Source: Algirhabdus cladophorae (lineage in GTDB: Bacteria > Pseudomonadota > Alphaproteobacteria > Rhodobacterales > Rhodobacteraceae). From it: a DNA stretch of 64,000 bases. Made by a program: the position numbers and the translations under genes. The stretch covers positions 2,170,001 through 2,234,000 of the forward strand of contig NZ_CP173029.1 of the NCBI RefSeq assembly GCF_044772865.1, in the 5' to 3' direction. Each line of letters begins with the position of its first letter. The first letter of the stretch is position 1. Positions 1 through 7,638 of the stretch are shown piece by piece. The notes under the pieces are model-generated. The model saw only the letters and a program-made list of their open reading frames with translations. It had not been told where the DNA came from and searched no databases.

Positions 1-1073
1 CGTCTTTTGAGCGTGATCTGGATTTGTCACAATTTGAGGGCATTGATTACGAGGCCATGCAGCCTACTCAATGGCCCAGCAATGACCACCGGTTTTTTGC
101 CGACGGCGGGTTTTTCCATTCTGATCGCAAGGCCAAAATGCTGCCGATAGCGGCACCTGCGCTTACAGATCACGTGGGGTTCCGTCTGAATACTGGCCGC
201 AATCGCGATCAATGGCATACGATGACGCGCACGGGAAAAGCACCGCGGCTGGGGGCCCATCTGGCAGAACCTTATGCGCAAATTCATCCGCAGGATGCCG
301 CCGAGCTTGGGGTGACAAACGGGGATTTGCTGCGCTTGGACAATGCCAACGGCCAAACAATTTTGCGGGCTTTAATCAGTGATCAGACTGCCCGACGTCA
401 GCTTTTTGCGCCGATGCATTGGACCCGGCAAAATAGCAGCCGGGGTTGGGTCAACGGACTTGTTCCTGCCTCAACTGATCCCGTATCAGGACAACCCGCC
501 CTAAAGGCAGGGTATGTGGCCGCGCAAAAATTTTCGGCTAAGTGGTTCGGTTTTTGCGCCTCGCTGGATCCCATCGCCCCCGATAGCGACTATTTTGCCG
601 TGGCCAAGTCTTTGACCGGATGGCAGGCAGAATTGGCGGGATCTACTCTGCCCACCGATTGGGCGGCCTTTGCCCAGACTATTCTAAACCTGCCAGAGTG
701 TGATGTGGCAACAGTCGCTGGCCCAGCCCCTCGTGTAGCGTTTCACCAAAACGGCGTTCTGCGCGCCGTCTTTTTCGCAGGTCGCAGCCCCGTGCAATTG
801 GCCCGCGCTCATGTCGTATCTTTGATCGGAACTAAATCCTCAGCGCTGGCCGCTTTGGCCGGACGTGCCGCCGCAGATCAACCCGACCCTGGTACGACAA
901 TTTGCGCCTGCCTGAATGTGGGCGTCAACACCATCCAATCGGCCATAGAGGCCGGAGCCAGCAGTGTGGACGCCATTGGAACGGCGACCTGCGCAGGCAC
1001 AAATTGCGGCTCTTGCAAGCCTGAACTGCAGGCACTATTGGCCAAATCCGCGCGCCCATTGGCCGCCGAGTGA
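1..1073 (+). CDS. nasA: Assimilatory nitrate reductase catalytic subunit, C-terminal part (5' truncated)
   Basis: Reduces nitrate to nitrite in the cytoplasm with a molybdopterin guanine dinucleotide cofactor. Only the last ~355 residues are present: the frame is already open at base 3 (SFERDLDLSQF...), so the TTG at 24 is not a real start. The visible part holds the C-terminal molybdopterin-dinucleotide-binding domain (TGRNRDQWHTMTRTGKAPRL, then the PQDAAELGV segment) and, at the end, a BFD-like [2Fe-2S] domain with the cysteine pattern CAC...CAGTNCGSC. That extra cluster is known for NasA-type enzymes and not for periplasmic NapA. The next gene encodes siroheme synthase, which makes the cofactor of the partner nitrite reductase, and this fits a nitrate-assimilation operon continuing from upstream. 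Family assignment is firm; the N-terminal 4Fe-4S region cannot be checked. Confidence 0.93.
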   Translation, partial: SFERDLDLSQFEGIDYEAMQPTQWPSNDHRFFADGGFFHSDRKAKMLPIAAPALTDHVGFRLNTGRNRDQWHTMTRTGKAPRLGAHLAEPYAQIHPQDAAELGVTNGDLLRLDNANGQTILRALISDQTARRQLFAPMHWTRQNSSRGWVNGLVPASTDPVSGQPALKAGYVAAQKFSAKWFGFCASLDPIAPDSDYFAVAKSLTGWQAELAGSTLPTDWAAFAQTILNLPECDVATVAGPAPRVAFHQNGVLRAVFFAGRSPVQLARAHVVSLIGTKSSALAALAGRAAADQPDPGTTICACLNVGVNTIQSAIEAGASSVDAIGTATCAGTNCGSCKPELQALLAKSARPLAAE

Positions 1074-1125
1074 TCGCTGTGTCTACCCAAATCCCCACGC
1101 CTATTTCTATCTGGAGGACCCTACA

Positions 1126-2151
1126 ATGAAGACTTTTCCAATGTTTCTTCAAATGCAGGGCCGACGGGTGGTCATCGCAGGTGGTGGCGAACAGGCTGCA
1201 CAAAAATGCCGGTTGATCCTGAAAACCGAAGCCGACATTACTGTTTTGGCCCCAGAATTGGACCCAGAATTGAAGGATTTGCACCGTAGCGGCAAAATTA
1301 ACTGGGTTACGGGCCCGATTACGGCCCAGCATTTTGCCGACACCGCATTGGTTTTTGTCGCCTCAGGCTGTCCAGGCTTGGACGCCAGTTTGCATGCTGT
1401 GGCGAAAGCCGCCCGCGCAACAGTAAATGTCGTAGACCAACCTCAGTTGTGCGACGCGATCACCCCGTCCATTGTCGATCGTGCGCCTGTTGTTGTGGCC
1501 ATTGGAACCGAAGGCACCGCCCCGGTTTTGGCACGGCAGATCAAAACCCGTGTCGAAGAAATGTTGGAGCCACGGCTGGGGGATCTGGCGGCCCTCGCTG
1601 GGCGATTGCGGGATCTTGCAGCGCGCAGACTGTCCCCAAGGCGTCGCCGCGATCTTTGGCGTTGGGTCTTTGCGGGCCCTGTACGTCAACTGCACGCAGG
1701 TGGTCAGGAACAGGACGCTGCCCGATTGATCAAGGCGGCCATTTTGGAAGATACTTTTGAGGCCAAAACCGCAGGCGCCCTCTGTGTGATCTCTGCCGCT
1801 GAAAGCGCTGACAAAGACCTGATGACCCTGCGCGGGGTGCAACGTTTGCAAGAGGCCGACGTGATTTACTACGACCGCACCTTGGGGTCTGCGATCCTAG
1901 AGCTGGCGCGGCGGGATGCCGACCGCGTCGCCATTGGTGCGCAGTCAGGACAGGGACAATGGCCAGCCGACAAGACAACGCAGCTGTTGATAAATGCGGC
2001 CCGCAAAGGTCAACGCATTGTTCATTTAACAAGCAGTTCGACAGAGCTCATTTCGCGCTATGCGCAGTTTGCCTCAACGGCGCAGGTGCCTTTTGAACAT
2101 ATCCCGGGTGTCGAAATTCCGGCCCATGGGGTCACCGCTCGCACTGGCTGA
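1126..2151 (+). CDS. cysG: Siroheme synthase CysG-type, with short degenerate SUMT domain
   Basis: The N-terminal ~205 residues are the precorrin-2 dehydrogenase/sirohydrochlorin ferrochelatase module: NAD-binding VVIAGGGEQAAQKC (15-28) and the highly conserved LCDAITPSIVDRAPVVVAIG followed by TEGTAPVLARQIK (108-140). The C-terminal part should be the uroporphyrinogen-III methyltransferase (SUMT), which normally carries GAGPGDPDLLTL and KGGDPFIFGRG. Here these read SAAESADKDLMTL (223-235) and TSSSTELISRY (302-312), and the chain stops shortly after the PGV segment. The product is 341 residues against about 460 for a full CysG. I chose the ATG at 1126 because a GGAGG lies 8 bases upstream; an in-frame extension back to 964 overlaps nasA in another frame and has no homology. 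The dehydrogenase/chelatase half looks functional and the SUMT half looks inactive, so a separate CobA would be needed. Confidence 0.88.
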   Translation: MKTFPMFLQMQGRRVVIAGGGEQAAQKCRLILKTEADITVLAPELDPELKDLHRSGKINWVTGPITAQHFADTALVFVASGCPGLDASLHAVAKAARATVNVVDQPQLCDAITPSIVDRAPVVVAIGTEGTAPVLARQIKTRVEEMLEPRLGDLAALAGRLRDLAARRLSPRRRRDLWRWVFAGPVRQLHAGGQEQDAARLIKAAILEDTFEAKTAGALCVISAAESADKDLMTLRGVQRLQEADVIYYDRTLGSAILELARRDADRVAIGAQSGQGQWPADKTTQLLINAARKGQRIVHLTSSSTELISRYAQFASTAQVPFEHIPGVEIPAHGVTARTG

Positions 2152-2360
2152 CACCGCTTTTTTCAGGGGTAGAGCACATCTGTCTGTCCCCCAAAGGGCT
2201 GTATCTCGGACCATTATACTCCGATTTTGTCGTTCCGTTTCAACGCCAGAGTCCACCAAAATACAAAACCTACGCAAAACGCATGGAATCCCTTACCTTG
2301 ACGGATAGCCATGGAACTCCCAATTTATGAACGTGGTTCACATTTTTAATTGGAAAGTTA
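2152..2360. other. Intergenic region between cysG and the five-gene cassette
   Basis: About 210 bases with no convincing gene. It is more AT-rich than its surroundings near the right end. A weak sigma70-like candidate, TTGACG at 2298-2303 with an AT-rich stretch (aatttatg) about 18-19 bases later, would suit transcription of the downstream cassette. I see no frame in which the missing SUMT C-terminus of cysG continues here. Confidence 0.4.
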
Positions 2361-3368
2361 GTGCCAGTGCAACAGAACACACAGATCGGACTAAAGGTCT
2401 TGGGAACAGGGCGCGCCCTGCCCTGCAAAAAATGGTTGTCTACAGATTTAGACAAGGCCCACGGCTATCCCGAGGGTACTCTTGAAGGCCTAACAGGCGT
2501 GACCAGCCGCTACCTCTGTGATGCCGAAGGCCAGATTGATTTGGCTCAGGACGCGGCGCAAAAGGCGCTTAGATCCGCGGGATTAGGAGCGCAGGATATT
2601 GATGTCGTCCTCAGCACAGCGGCGGTGGCCTATCAATCCATTCCGGCCATGGCCCCGCTTATTCAACGACGATTGGGAATTGCCGACGGCAGGTGTTTTG
2701 CAGCGGATGTAAACGCCACATGCTTAGGGTTTCCAACCGCATTGCACATGGCCGCCGAAAAACTGCAGCTACAGCCCGAGCAAAACATTTTGATCGTCGC
2801 TGCAGAACAGGCCAGCCGTGGTCTGCCGTGGGACACACGGCCTCAGGTCGCGGGGCTTTTTGGGGATGGGGCCGGCGCAGCGGTGGTATCAGGTGCGCAT
2901 CATTCAGGACTGCTGGCCGCCAAGTTTGCGACCTATCCCTCCGCATATGAGGCCTGTAGCCTTGCGGCGGGCGGCACCCGTTTTGACTTCCAATGCGATC
3001 CGCAAGCCTTCGCGGCCCACAGCACTTTTGATATGGATGCTAAGGCTCTGTTTCGACTTACAGCCAAGCATTTTGGTGGCTTTGTTGAAGATCTATTGGC
3101 GATGGCCCAGACCCAAGCCGCCGACATCAAACAGGTCATCGCACATCAAGCAAGCCCCGCAGGATTAAACCATCTGACGCGCATTTGTGGCTTTGACCCA
3201 GCGCAAGTCCTTAATATTGCCTCCGATTTTGGCAACCAGATTGCTGCATCCATCCCCTTTGCACTAGATTACGCAGTCGAGCATGGCCATGTGCGAACTG
3301 GTGATCGGATCGCCCTTTTGGGGACCTCAGCAGGGGTTTCTTTTGGCGGCCTTGTGATGGACTTTTAA
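2361..3368 (+). CDS. KAS III / OleA-like condensing enzyme (3-oxoacyl-ACP synthase III family)
   Basis: Thiolase-fold condensing enzyme of 335 residues, the usual length for FabH/OleA proteins. The Cys-His-Asn triad is visible: C121 in DVNATCLGF, the His in IAHQAS, and the Asn in SDFGNQIAASIP. The start is GTG at 2361, with GGAAAG about 8 bases upstream; no ATG lies near. It heads a cassette with an SDR, an MBL hydrolase, an adenylate-forming enzyme and a BtaA-like protein, all on one strand and nearly touching. It is unlikely to be the housekeeping FabH, which normally sits in the plsX-fabH-ihfA neighbourhood. By analogy to OleA it could join acyl groups head to head or condense an acyl group with an extender. 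Substrate unknown. Confidence 0.82.
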   Translation: MPVQQNTQIGLKVLGTGRALPCKKWLSTDLDKAHGYPEGTLEGLTGVTSRYLCDAEGQIDLAQDAAQKALRSAGLGAQDIDVVLSTAAVAYQSIPAMAPLIQRRLGIADGRCFAADVNATCLGFPTALHMAAEKLQLQPEQNILIVAAEQASRGLPWDTRPQVAGLFGDGAGAAVVSGAHHSGLLAAKFATYPSAYEACSLAAGGTRFDFQCDPQAFAAHSTFDMDAKALFRLTAKHFGGFVEDLLAMAQTQAADIKQVIAHQASPAGLNHLTRICGFDPAQVLNIASDFGNQIAASIPFALDYAVEHGHVRTGDRIALLGTSAGVSFGGLVMDF

Positions 3369-3371
3369 CGG

Positions 3372-4355
3372 ATGTGTGCAGTCTTAATCACCGGCGCCAC
3401 AGGGTTTTTAGGTTCCAACCTGGCCAAGGCATTGCACGCCAAGGGCCGCGATGTTTACGTCACGGGCCGCAACAGGCAAAAGCTGGCCACGTTGCCCGTA
3501 CCAGCCGCCCGCCGCCTGGCACTGGAATTGGCCCAACCCATCGGCGTCAAAAGCACCGAGCGCCTAAAATCCGTGCGCCAAATCGTACATTGTGCGGCTC
3601 TGTCGTCTCCGTGGGGACGCCGCTCGGACTTTGAGGTGGCCAACGTGACAACAACTCAAAATGTGCTCAATCTGGCGGCAGATTTGGGTGTCGATCATCT
3701 GATTTTCATATCCTCCCCGTCGGTATATTTCCGGTTTGCGGACCAAATAGACGTGGCTGAGGATCACCCCTTGCCACCGCCCGTCAATGCCTATGCACAG
3801 ACCAAAACCAAAGCCGAGGCTTTGGTCACGGCAGCGCCCGTTGCTTCGACAATTTTGCGCCCAAGAGGGCTTTATGGACAAGGCGACACAACCCTTTTGC
3901 CGCGGCTCCTTCATGCCGCAAAAACCGGGGCGCTGCCTTTGTTTCGAGGGGGACAGCCACAAACCGATATCACCCATATTTCAGACGTGGTGTCGGCGAT
4001 TGCGTGCATCTTGGACGCGCCCGGGGCCGCGGCCAATCGCATATTCAACATCTCTGGCGGAGATCCACAGCCCATAACCGAAATTGTCGAACGGGCCTGT
4101 GCCTATCATAACATCGCACCCGTTTGGAAAACCGTCCCGCTTGGACCGGCATTGGCCTTTACGCGCTTGGCGGAAACCATCGCCCGTTTGCGGCCAAACC
4201 GTCCTGAACCCCGCGCTACAGCCTATGGGTTGGGAATATTCGCCTATACCCAAACCCTTGATTTAACGGCAATTACAAGGGCACTGCCATGGCAACCGCA
4301 GCTGGATCTGACCGCTGGCCTGGCTCACAGTTTTGGACAGGACACTCGCCCATGA
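3372..4355 (+). CDS. NAD(P)-dependent epimerase/dehydratase-type extended SDR (OleD-like)
   Basis: Extended short-chain dehydrogenase of 327 residues. It begins with the nucleotide-binding motif TGATGFLG (residues 7-14), has the family segment HCAALSSPWG, and the active-site YxxxK appears as YAQTKTKAE near residue 140. The start is 3 bases after the stop of the condensing enzyme and the gene overlaps the following MBL gene by ATGA, so translational coupling is likely. Such SDRs sit beside OleA-like enzymes in olefin and beta-lactone clusters, where OleD reduces the beta-keto acid. That role is inference from position; a 3-beta-HSD-like or sugar epimerase role cannot be excluded by sequence alone. 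Confidence 0.82.
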   Translation: MCAVLITGATGFLGSNLAKALHAKGRDVYVTGRNRQKLATLPVPAARRLALELAQPIGVKSTERLKSVRQIVHCAALSSPWGRRSDFEVANVTTTQNVLNLAADLGVDHLIFISSPSVYFRFADQIDVAEDHPLPPPVNAYAQTKTKAEALVTAAPVASTILRPRGLYGQGDTTLLPRLLHAAKTGALPLFRGGQPQTDITHISDVVSAIACILDAPGAAANRIFNISGGDPQPITEIVERACAYHNIAPVWKTVPLGPALAFTRLAETIARLRPNRPEPRATAYGLGIFAYTQTLDLTAITRALPWQPQLDLTAGLAHSFGQDTRP

Positions 4356-5185
4356 CACCGCAATTTTTCACGACATCGCTGTTGCCCAAACCAGAAAGTC
4401 TGCTGTTGCGTGGCGGGGACCGGCGTAAAATCCTGCCGTTGCGGGTCCGTGTTGGATATTTCCAACACCCTGCCTTGGGTCACACCTTGATTGATTGCGG
4501 TTACGGGGGGCACATCGGCAAGCGCCAGCCCGGCGAAGGGCCGCTTTTGCCGCTCTATCGTATGATGTTGCAGCCCTCTGCTTTGGACGCCAATCCCATT
4601 CGCACAGGGCTTGCCCGTTTGGGCCTGCACCCCAAACAGATCGACACTGTTGTTATAACGCATTTTCATGCAGACCACGTGGGCGGCCTCAACGAGGTGC
4701 CTCAGGCCAAGGTTCTGACCTCAAAAAAGGCTTGGCAGGCCGTAACCCATAAAACTCAGCTCAGTCTGGCGATGGAAGGCGTTTTTCGCAATCTGCTGCC
4801 GGCTGATCTAAAATCGAGGCTACGTTTTATCGATGACTGCGCACAACACGAGGCCCCGTTAGGCCTTGGCACCGGCTGGGATATCACTGGTGATGGCGCG
4901 ATTTTGGCCGTCGATCTGCCCGGGCATTTGCAAGGCCATTTCGGGCTGTGTTTTGACGAACCAGCACGAGATGCCCCTTTTCTCTATGCAGTAGATGCCC
5001 AGTGGCTTCCTCAGGCGATCATCGAGGACCGCTGCCCCGGTTTTCCTGCACGCATGGTGCATCACAATGCGCGTGATACGGACCACACAGTGCACCGCAT
5101 CCGCGCGTTTGCCAAAAGGGGCGGTGACTTCCTTTTATGTCACGGGCCGTGCTTGCATCCATTTGACTGCGATAGAGACGTTTGA
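4352..5185 (+). CDS. MBL-fold metallo-hydrolase (lactonase/thioesterase-like)
   Basis: Metallo-beta-lactamase fold protein of 277 residues with the metal-binding motif THFHADHVGG, later ligand candidates at DLPGHLQGH, and an AVDAQW segment in the place of the bridging Asp. The N-terminal LIDCGYG turn is typical of lactonase/glyoxalase II-like members. The ATG at 4352 overlaps the previous stop (ATGA); an upstream in-frame extension to 4289 runs inside the SDR gene and is rejected. There is no signal peptide, so it should act in the cytoplasm. In classical ole clusters the hydrolase is the alpha/beta-hydrolase OleB; here an MBL enzyme holds that position, which suggests hydrolysis of a thioester or lactone intermediate. 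Substrate is not predictable from sequence. Confidence 0.82.
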   Translation: MTPQFFTTSLLPKPESLLLRGGDRRKILPLRVRVGYFQHPALGHTLIDCGYGGHIGKRQPGEGPLLPLYRMMLQPSALDANPIRTGLARLGLHPKQIDTVVITHFHADHVGGLNEVPQAKVLTSKKAWQAVTHKTQLSLAMEGVFRNLLPADLKSRLRFIDDCAQHEAPLGLGTGWDITGDGAILAVDLPGHLQGHFGLCFDEPARDAPFLYAVDAQWLPQAIIEDRCPGFPARMVHHNARDTDHTVHRIRAFAKRGGDFLLCHGPCLHPFDCDRDV

Positions 5186-6471
5186 TGCGCATTTTACACG
5201 CCTTAAGATCCTATTTACGCCTGCGTTGGTTCCCTACTTGGATCCGCAGCCGCGCAGACTTGCAGCGTTGGCAGAGCAAGAAGCTGCGCCATTGGATGCA
5301 GCACAGCCTGCCAAACGTCGCGGCCTTTGAACACCCAACATCACTGCAAGATATCCCCACAATGGACAAAGCCAGTTTGATGGCTGACTTTTCGCGCTAC
5401 ACCACTCCGCCAATTTCCAACGCCGAAGGGTGGCAGGCATTTGACACCACCAAAACGCTAGGACCACTGATCGTGGGGGCCAGCACCGGCACCAGCGGCA
5501 ACCGCGGTTTGTTTGCCATTTCGCAGGCGGAACGCTATGCGTGGCTGGGTGCGATACTGGCCAAACTGATGCCTGGCTTTTGGCGACGCCGCGAACGGAT
5601 CGCCATTTTATTGCCGCTCAACACCCCGCTTTATGACAGTGCAAACAGCCTTTGGGGGCTGTCGCTGCAATTCTTTGATCTGGCACGCCCATGGGATGAG
5701 CTGTGTCCAGACTTAGAGGGTTTCGACCCAACCACGATTATCGCCCCACCACGTATTTTGCGGCGCTGTGTTGAAGAACAGGTAAAGATCAGGCCACAAC
5801 GCGCATTTTCAGGCGCGGAAAAACTGGATCCCTTGGACCGCAATAGTATCGAGGCGGGATGGGATTTGACACTGCATGAGATCTACATGGCCACCGAGGG
5901 GCTTTTGGGGACTACCTGCCAAATGGGCCGCATGCATCTGGCCGAGGATTGTCTCTATTTCGAATTTCAGCCCGCCAGTGGGGGCCTCGTCATGCCGATA
6001 TTGACAGATTTTAGCCGCAGCACCCAGATCATGGCGCGCTACCGTTTGGATGATCTGTTGCGCCTAGATCCTGCCCCCTGCGCCTGCGGCCTGCCAACTC
6101 AAGTGGTGCACGAAATTGTGGGGCGTCAGGACGATGTGTTTTGCCTTGGATCGGCGACGGGGATCATTGAAGTGACCCCAGATATTCTGCGCAACGCGAT
6201 TGTCGACACGGACCGTCGCATCACCCAGTTTCAATTGGTGCAAACCGGTCCAAACGAAATTGATCTCAGACTGTTAGAGGACCTGCCACCCGACGTCGCC
6301 GACAATGTCGCGCAAAATTTGCGCGCTCTTTTCAGAACGCACGGGGCGCAGGATCTGACGATAAATCACAGCCCCCTTGACCTAAACCAGCCCGGCAAGC
6401 TGCGCCGCATCCGTCGCGATTGGCAGCCAGATCACACAGTTGATCAGAAAGACGTACATGGACTTCTTTAA
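5185..6471 (+). CDS. Adenylate-forming enzyme, CoF synthetase/F390 synthetase-related
   Basis: 428-residue member of the ANL adenylating superfamily, closest in feel to the F390 synthetase-related hypothetical group rather than to OleC or long-chain acyl-CoA ligases. Visible core motifs are the phosphate-binding loop GASTGTSGNRG (98-108), YMATEGLLG (A5-like), YRLDDLLRLDP (A7-like), GRQDDVF (A8-like) and a terminal PGKLRR with the candidate A10 lysine. A CACG cysteine pair follows the A7-like motif. The ATG at 5185 overlaps the stop of the MBL gene (TGATG). It probably activates a carboxylate made or used by the cassette. No carrier protein is encoded nearby, so the acceptor could be CoA or the reaction could end at the adenylate, as in OleC-type beta-lactone formation. 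Those alternatives are inference. Confidence 0.75.
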   Translation: MRILHALRSYLRLRWFPTWIRSRADLQRWQSKKLRHWMQHSLPNVAAFEHPTSLQDIPTMDKASLMADFSRYTTPPISNAEGWQAFDTTKTLGPLIVGASTGTSGNRGLFAISQAERYAWLGAILAKLMPGFWRRRERIAILLPLNTPLYDSANSLWGLSLQFFDLARPWDELCPDLEGFDPTTIIAPPRILRRCVEEQVKIRPQRAFSGAEKLDPLDRNSIEAGWDLTLHEIYMATEGLLGTTCQMGRMHLAEDCLYFEFQPASGGLVMPILTDFSRSTQIMARYRLDDLLRLDPAPCACGLPTQVVHEIVGRQDDVFCLGSATGIIEVTPDILRNAIVDTDRRITQFQLVQTGPNEIDLRLLEDLPPDVADNVAQNLRALFRTHGAQDLTINHSPLDLNQPGKLRRIRRDWQPDHTVDQKDVHGLL

Positions 6472-7519
6472 GAACCTTAACTTTTCCTCCGCGAACGAGG
6501 ATGGTGCCACAGAAATTGCAGCCCTCGGCGAAGCTTCAAAGATTTTGTGCATCACGGGATCGGGTACACGACCGTTGGATTTGCTGATGACAGATGCGGC
6601 TGAGGTCATAGCCTTTGACGTGAACCCCGCACAAAACGCGCTGCTTTCCCTCAAAATCGCAGCGATCAAAAGCCTGAGTTATAGGGAATTTCTGACCTTT
6701 ATCGGAGTAACGTCTGGCGATCGCAGCGAGCTTTATCAACGCGTGCGGGCGCATCTTGGCGAGCACCAACAGGCGTATTGGGATGCACGATCCAGCCAGA
6801 TCCGCAAAGGTTTGTGGTACGCGGGAAAATGGGAAAAGCTGTTGTTTTGGAACGCAAAGTTCCTCAGGTTGTTTCGTGGCAAAAGCATCGATGCCTTGAT
6901 GAACGCCCCCACGCTTGAACACCAATCTCAGATTTGGCGCGATGTATTTGCCGACGGCTGGATGCGCAAATTTGTGGAACTCACCGGACGCGATTGGATT
7001 TGGCAACGCATCATTGGCGAACCAGGCGGGGCCTTTTTGCCGACCCCACGGGAAACCGGGCAACGGTTCGAAGACCTTTTCGACAGCGCCGCCCAACGTT
7101 TTTTGTTTCGTGACAGTGATTTTGCCACCCTTATTTTCAAAGGACACCATGATCCAGACGCCGCATTGCCTGTGCATTTGCGGTCGCAGAACTACGACCG
7201 GCTGCGCGCAGGGCTAGGAAGATTGCGCATTGTTGAAGGCCACCTTACCGCTTTGCCAGATCTCAATCTGGGCCAGATCGACGGGTTTTCCTTGTCTGAT
7301 TTCGGCTCTTATTGCGACGTGCAGGCCTACACAGCCTGTTGGCAAGGGATTGTCGGCACGGCCGCCCCCGGTGCGGCGTTTTGCGAACGTGTCTTTATGA
7401 ACGATATGGCCTTGCCCCTGCCCGCCTTGCAGTTGGACAGGCCTTTGTCCGACAGGCTGACGCAACAGGATCGGTCGATCATCTATGATATTCGCGCGGG
7501 CCGCATTTTGCGCGCTTAG
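6458..7519 (+). CDS. DUF3419/BtaA-like SAM-dependent 3-amino-3-carboxypropyltransferase
   Basis: 353-residue protein resembling the BtaA group (DUF3419). BtaA moves the 3-amino-3-carboxypropyl group from S-adenosylmethionine to diacylglycerol in betaine-lipid synthesis. The SAM-site region is clear: KILCITGSGTRPLDLL, then VIAFDVNPAQNALLSLKIAAI, which matches the DxNPAQ...LELKLAA pattern of the family. A tryptophan-rich central region (WYAGKWEKLLFWN) is also family-like. I chose ATG 6458, which overlaps the adenylating-enzyme gene by 14 bases; a TTG at 6440 is the alternative. No BtaB-type N-methyltransferase lies next to it, as would be expected for DGTS lipid synthesis, so the acceptor may differ and may be the product of this cassette. 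Confidence 0.72.
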   Translation: MDFFKNLNFSSANEDGATEIAALGEASKILCITGSGTRPLDLLMTDAAEVIAFDVNPAQNALLSLKIAAIKSLSYREFLTFIGVTSGDRSELYQRVRAHLGEHQQAYWDARSSQIRKGLWYAGKWEKLLFWNAKFLRLFRGKSIDALMNAPTLEHQSQIWRDVFADGWMRKFVELTGRDWIWQRIIGEPGGAFLPTPRETGQRFEDLFDSAAQRFLFRDSDFATLIFKGHHDPDAALPVHLRSQNYDRLRAGLGRLRIVEGHLTALPDLNLGQIDGFSLSDFGSYCDVQAYTACWQGIVGTAAPGAAFCERVFMNDMALPLPALQLDRPLSDRLTQQDRSIIYDIRAGRILRA

Positions 7520-7638
7520 CATGATTTTTATGCACGCCAGTCTTAGGCGGGCCAGCCCGGCCTACAGACCAAAGCCGCGATACGCGCTGCCTTGCAATAA
7601 ACTTGTCAGATCAGGCACAGCAGTGGCATAGTTTTGCC

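Noticed and set aside
24..26. TTG at 24 as start of the first gene
   Set aside because: The frame is open to the left window edge with family-consistent sequence; the gene is simply cut by the window.
964..1125. N-terminal extension of cysG to 964
   Set aside because: It overlaps nasA in another frame, has no homology, and a GGAGG ribosome site points to ATG 1126.
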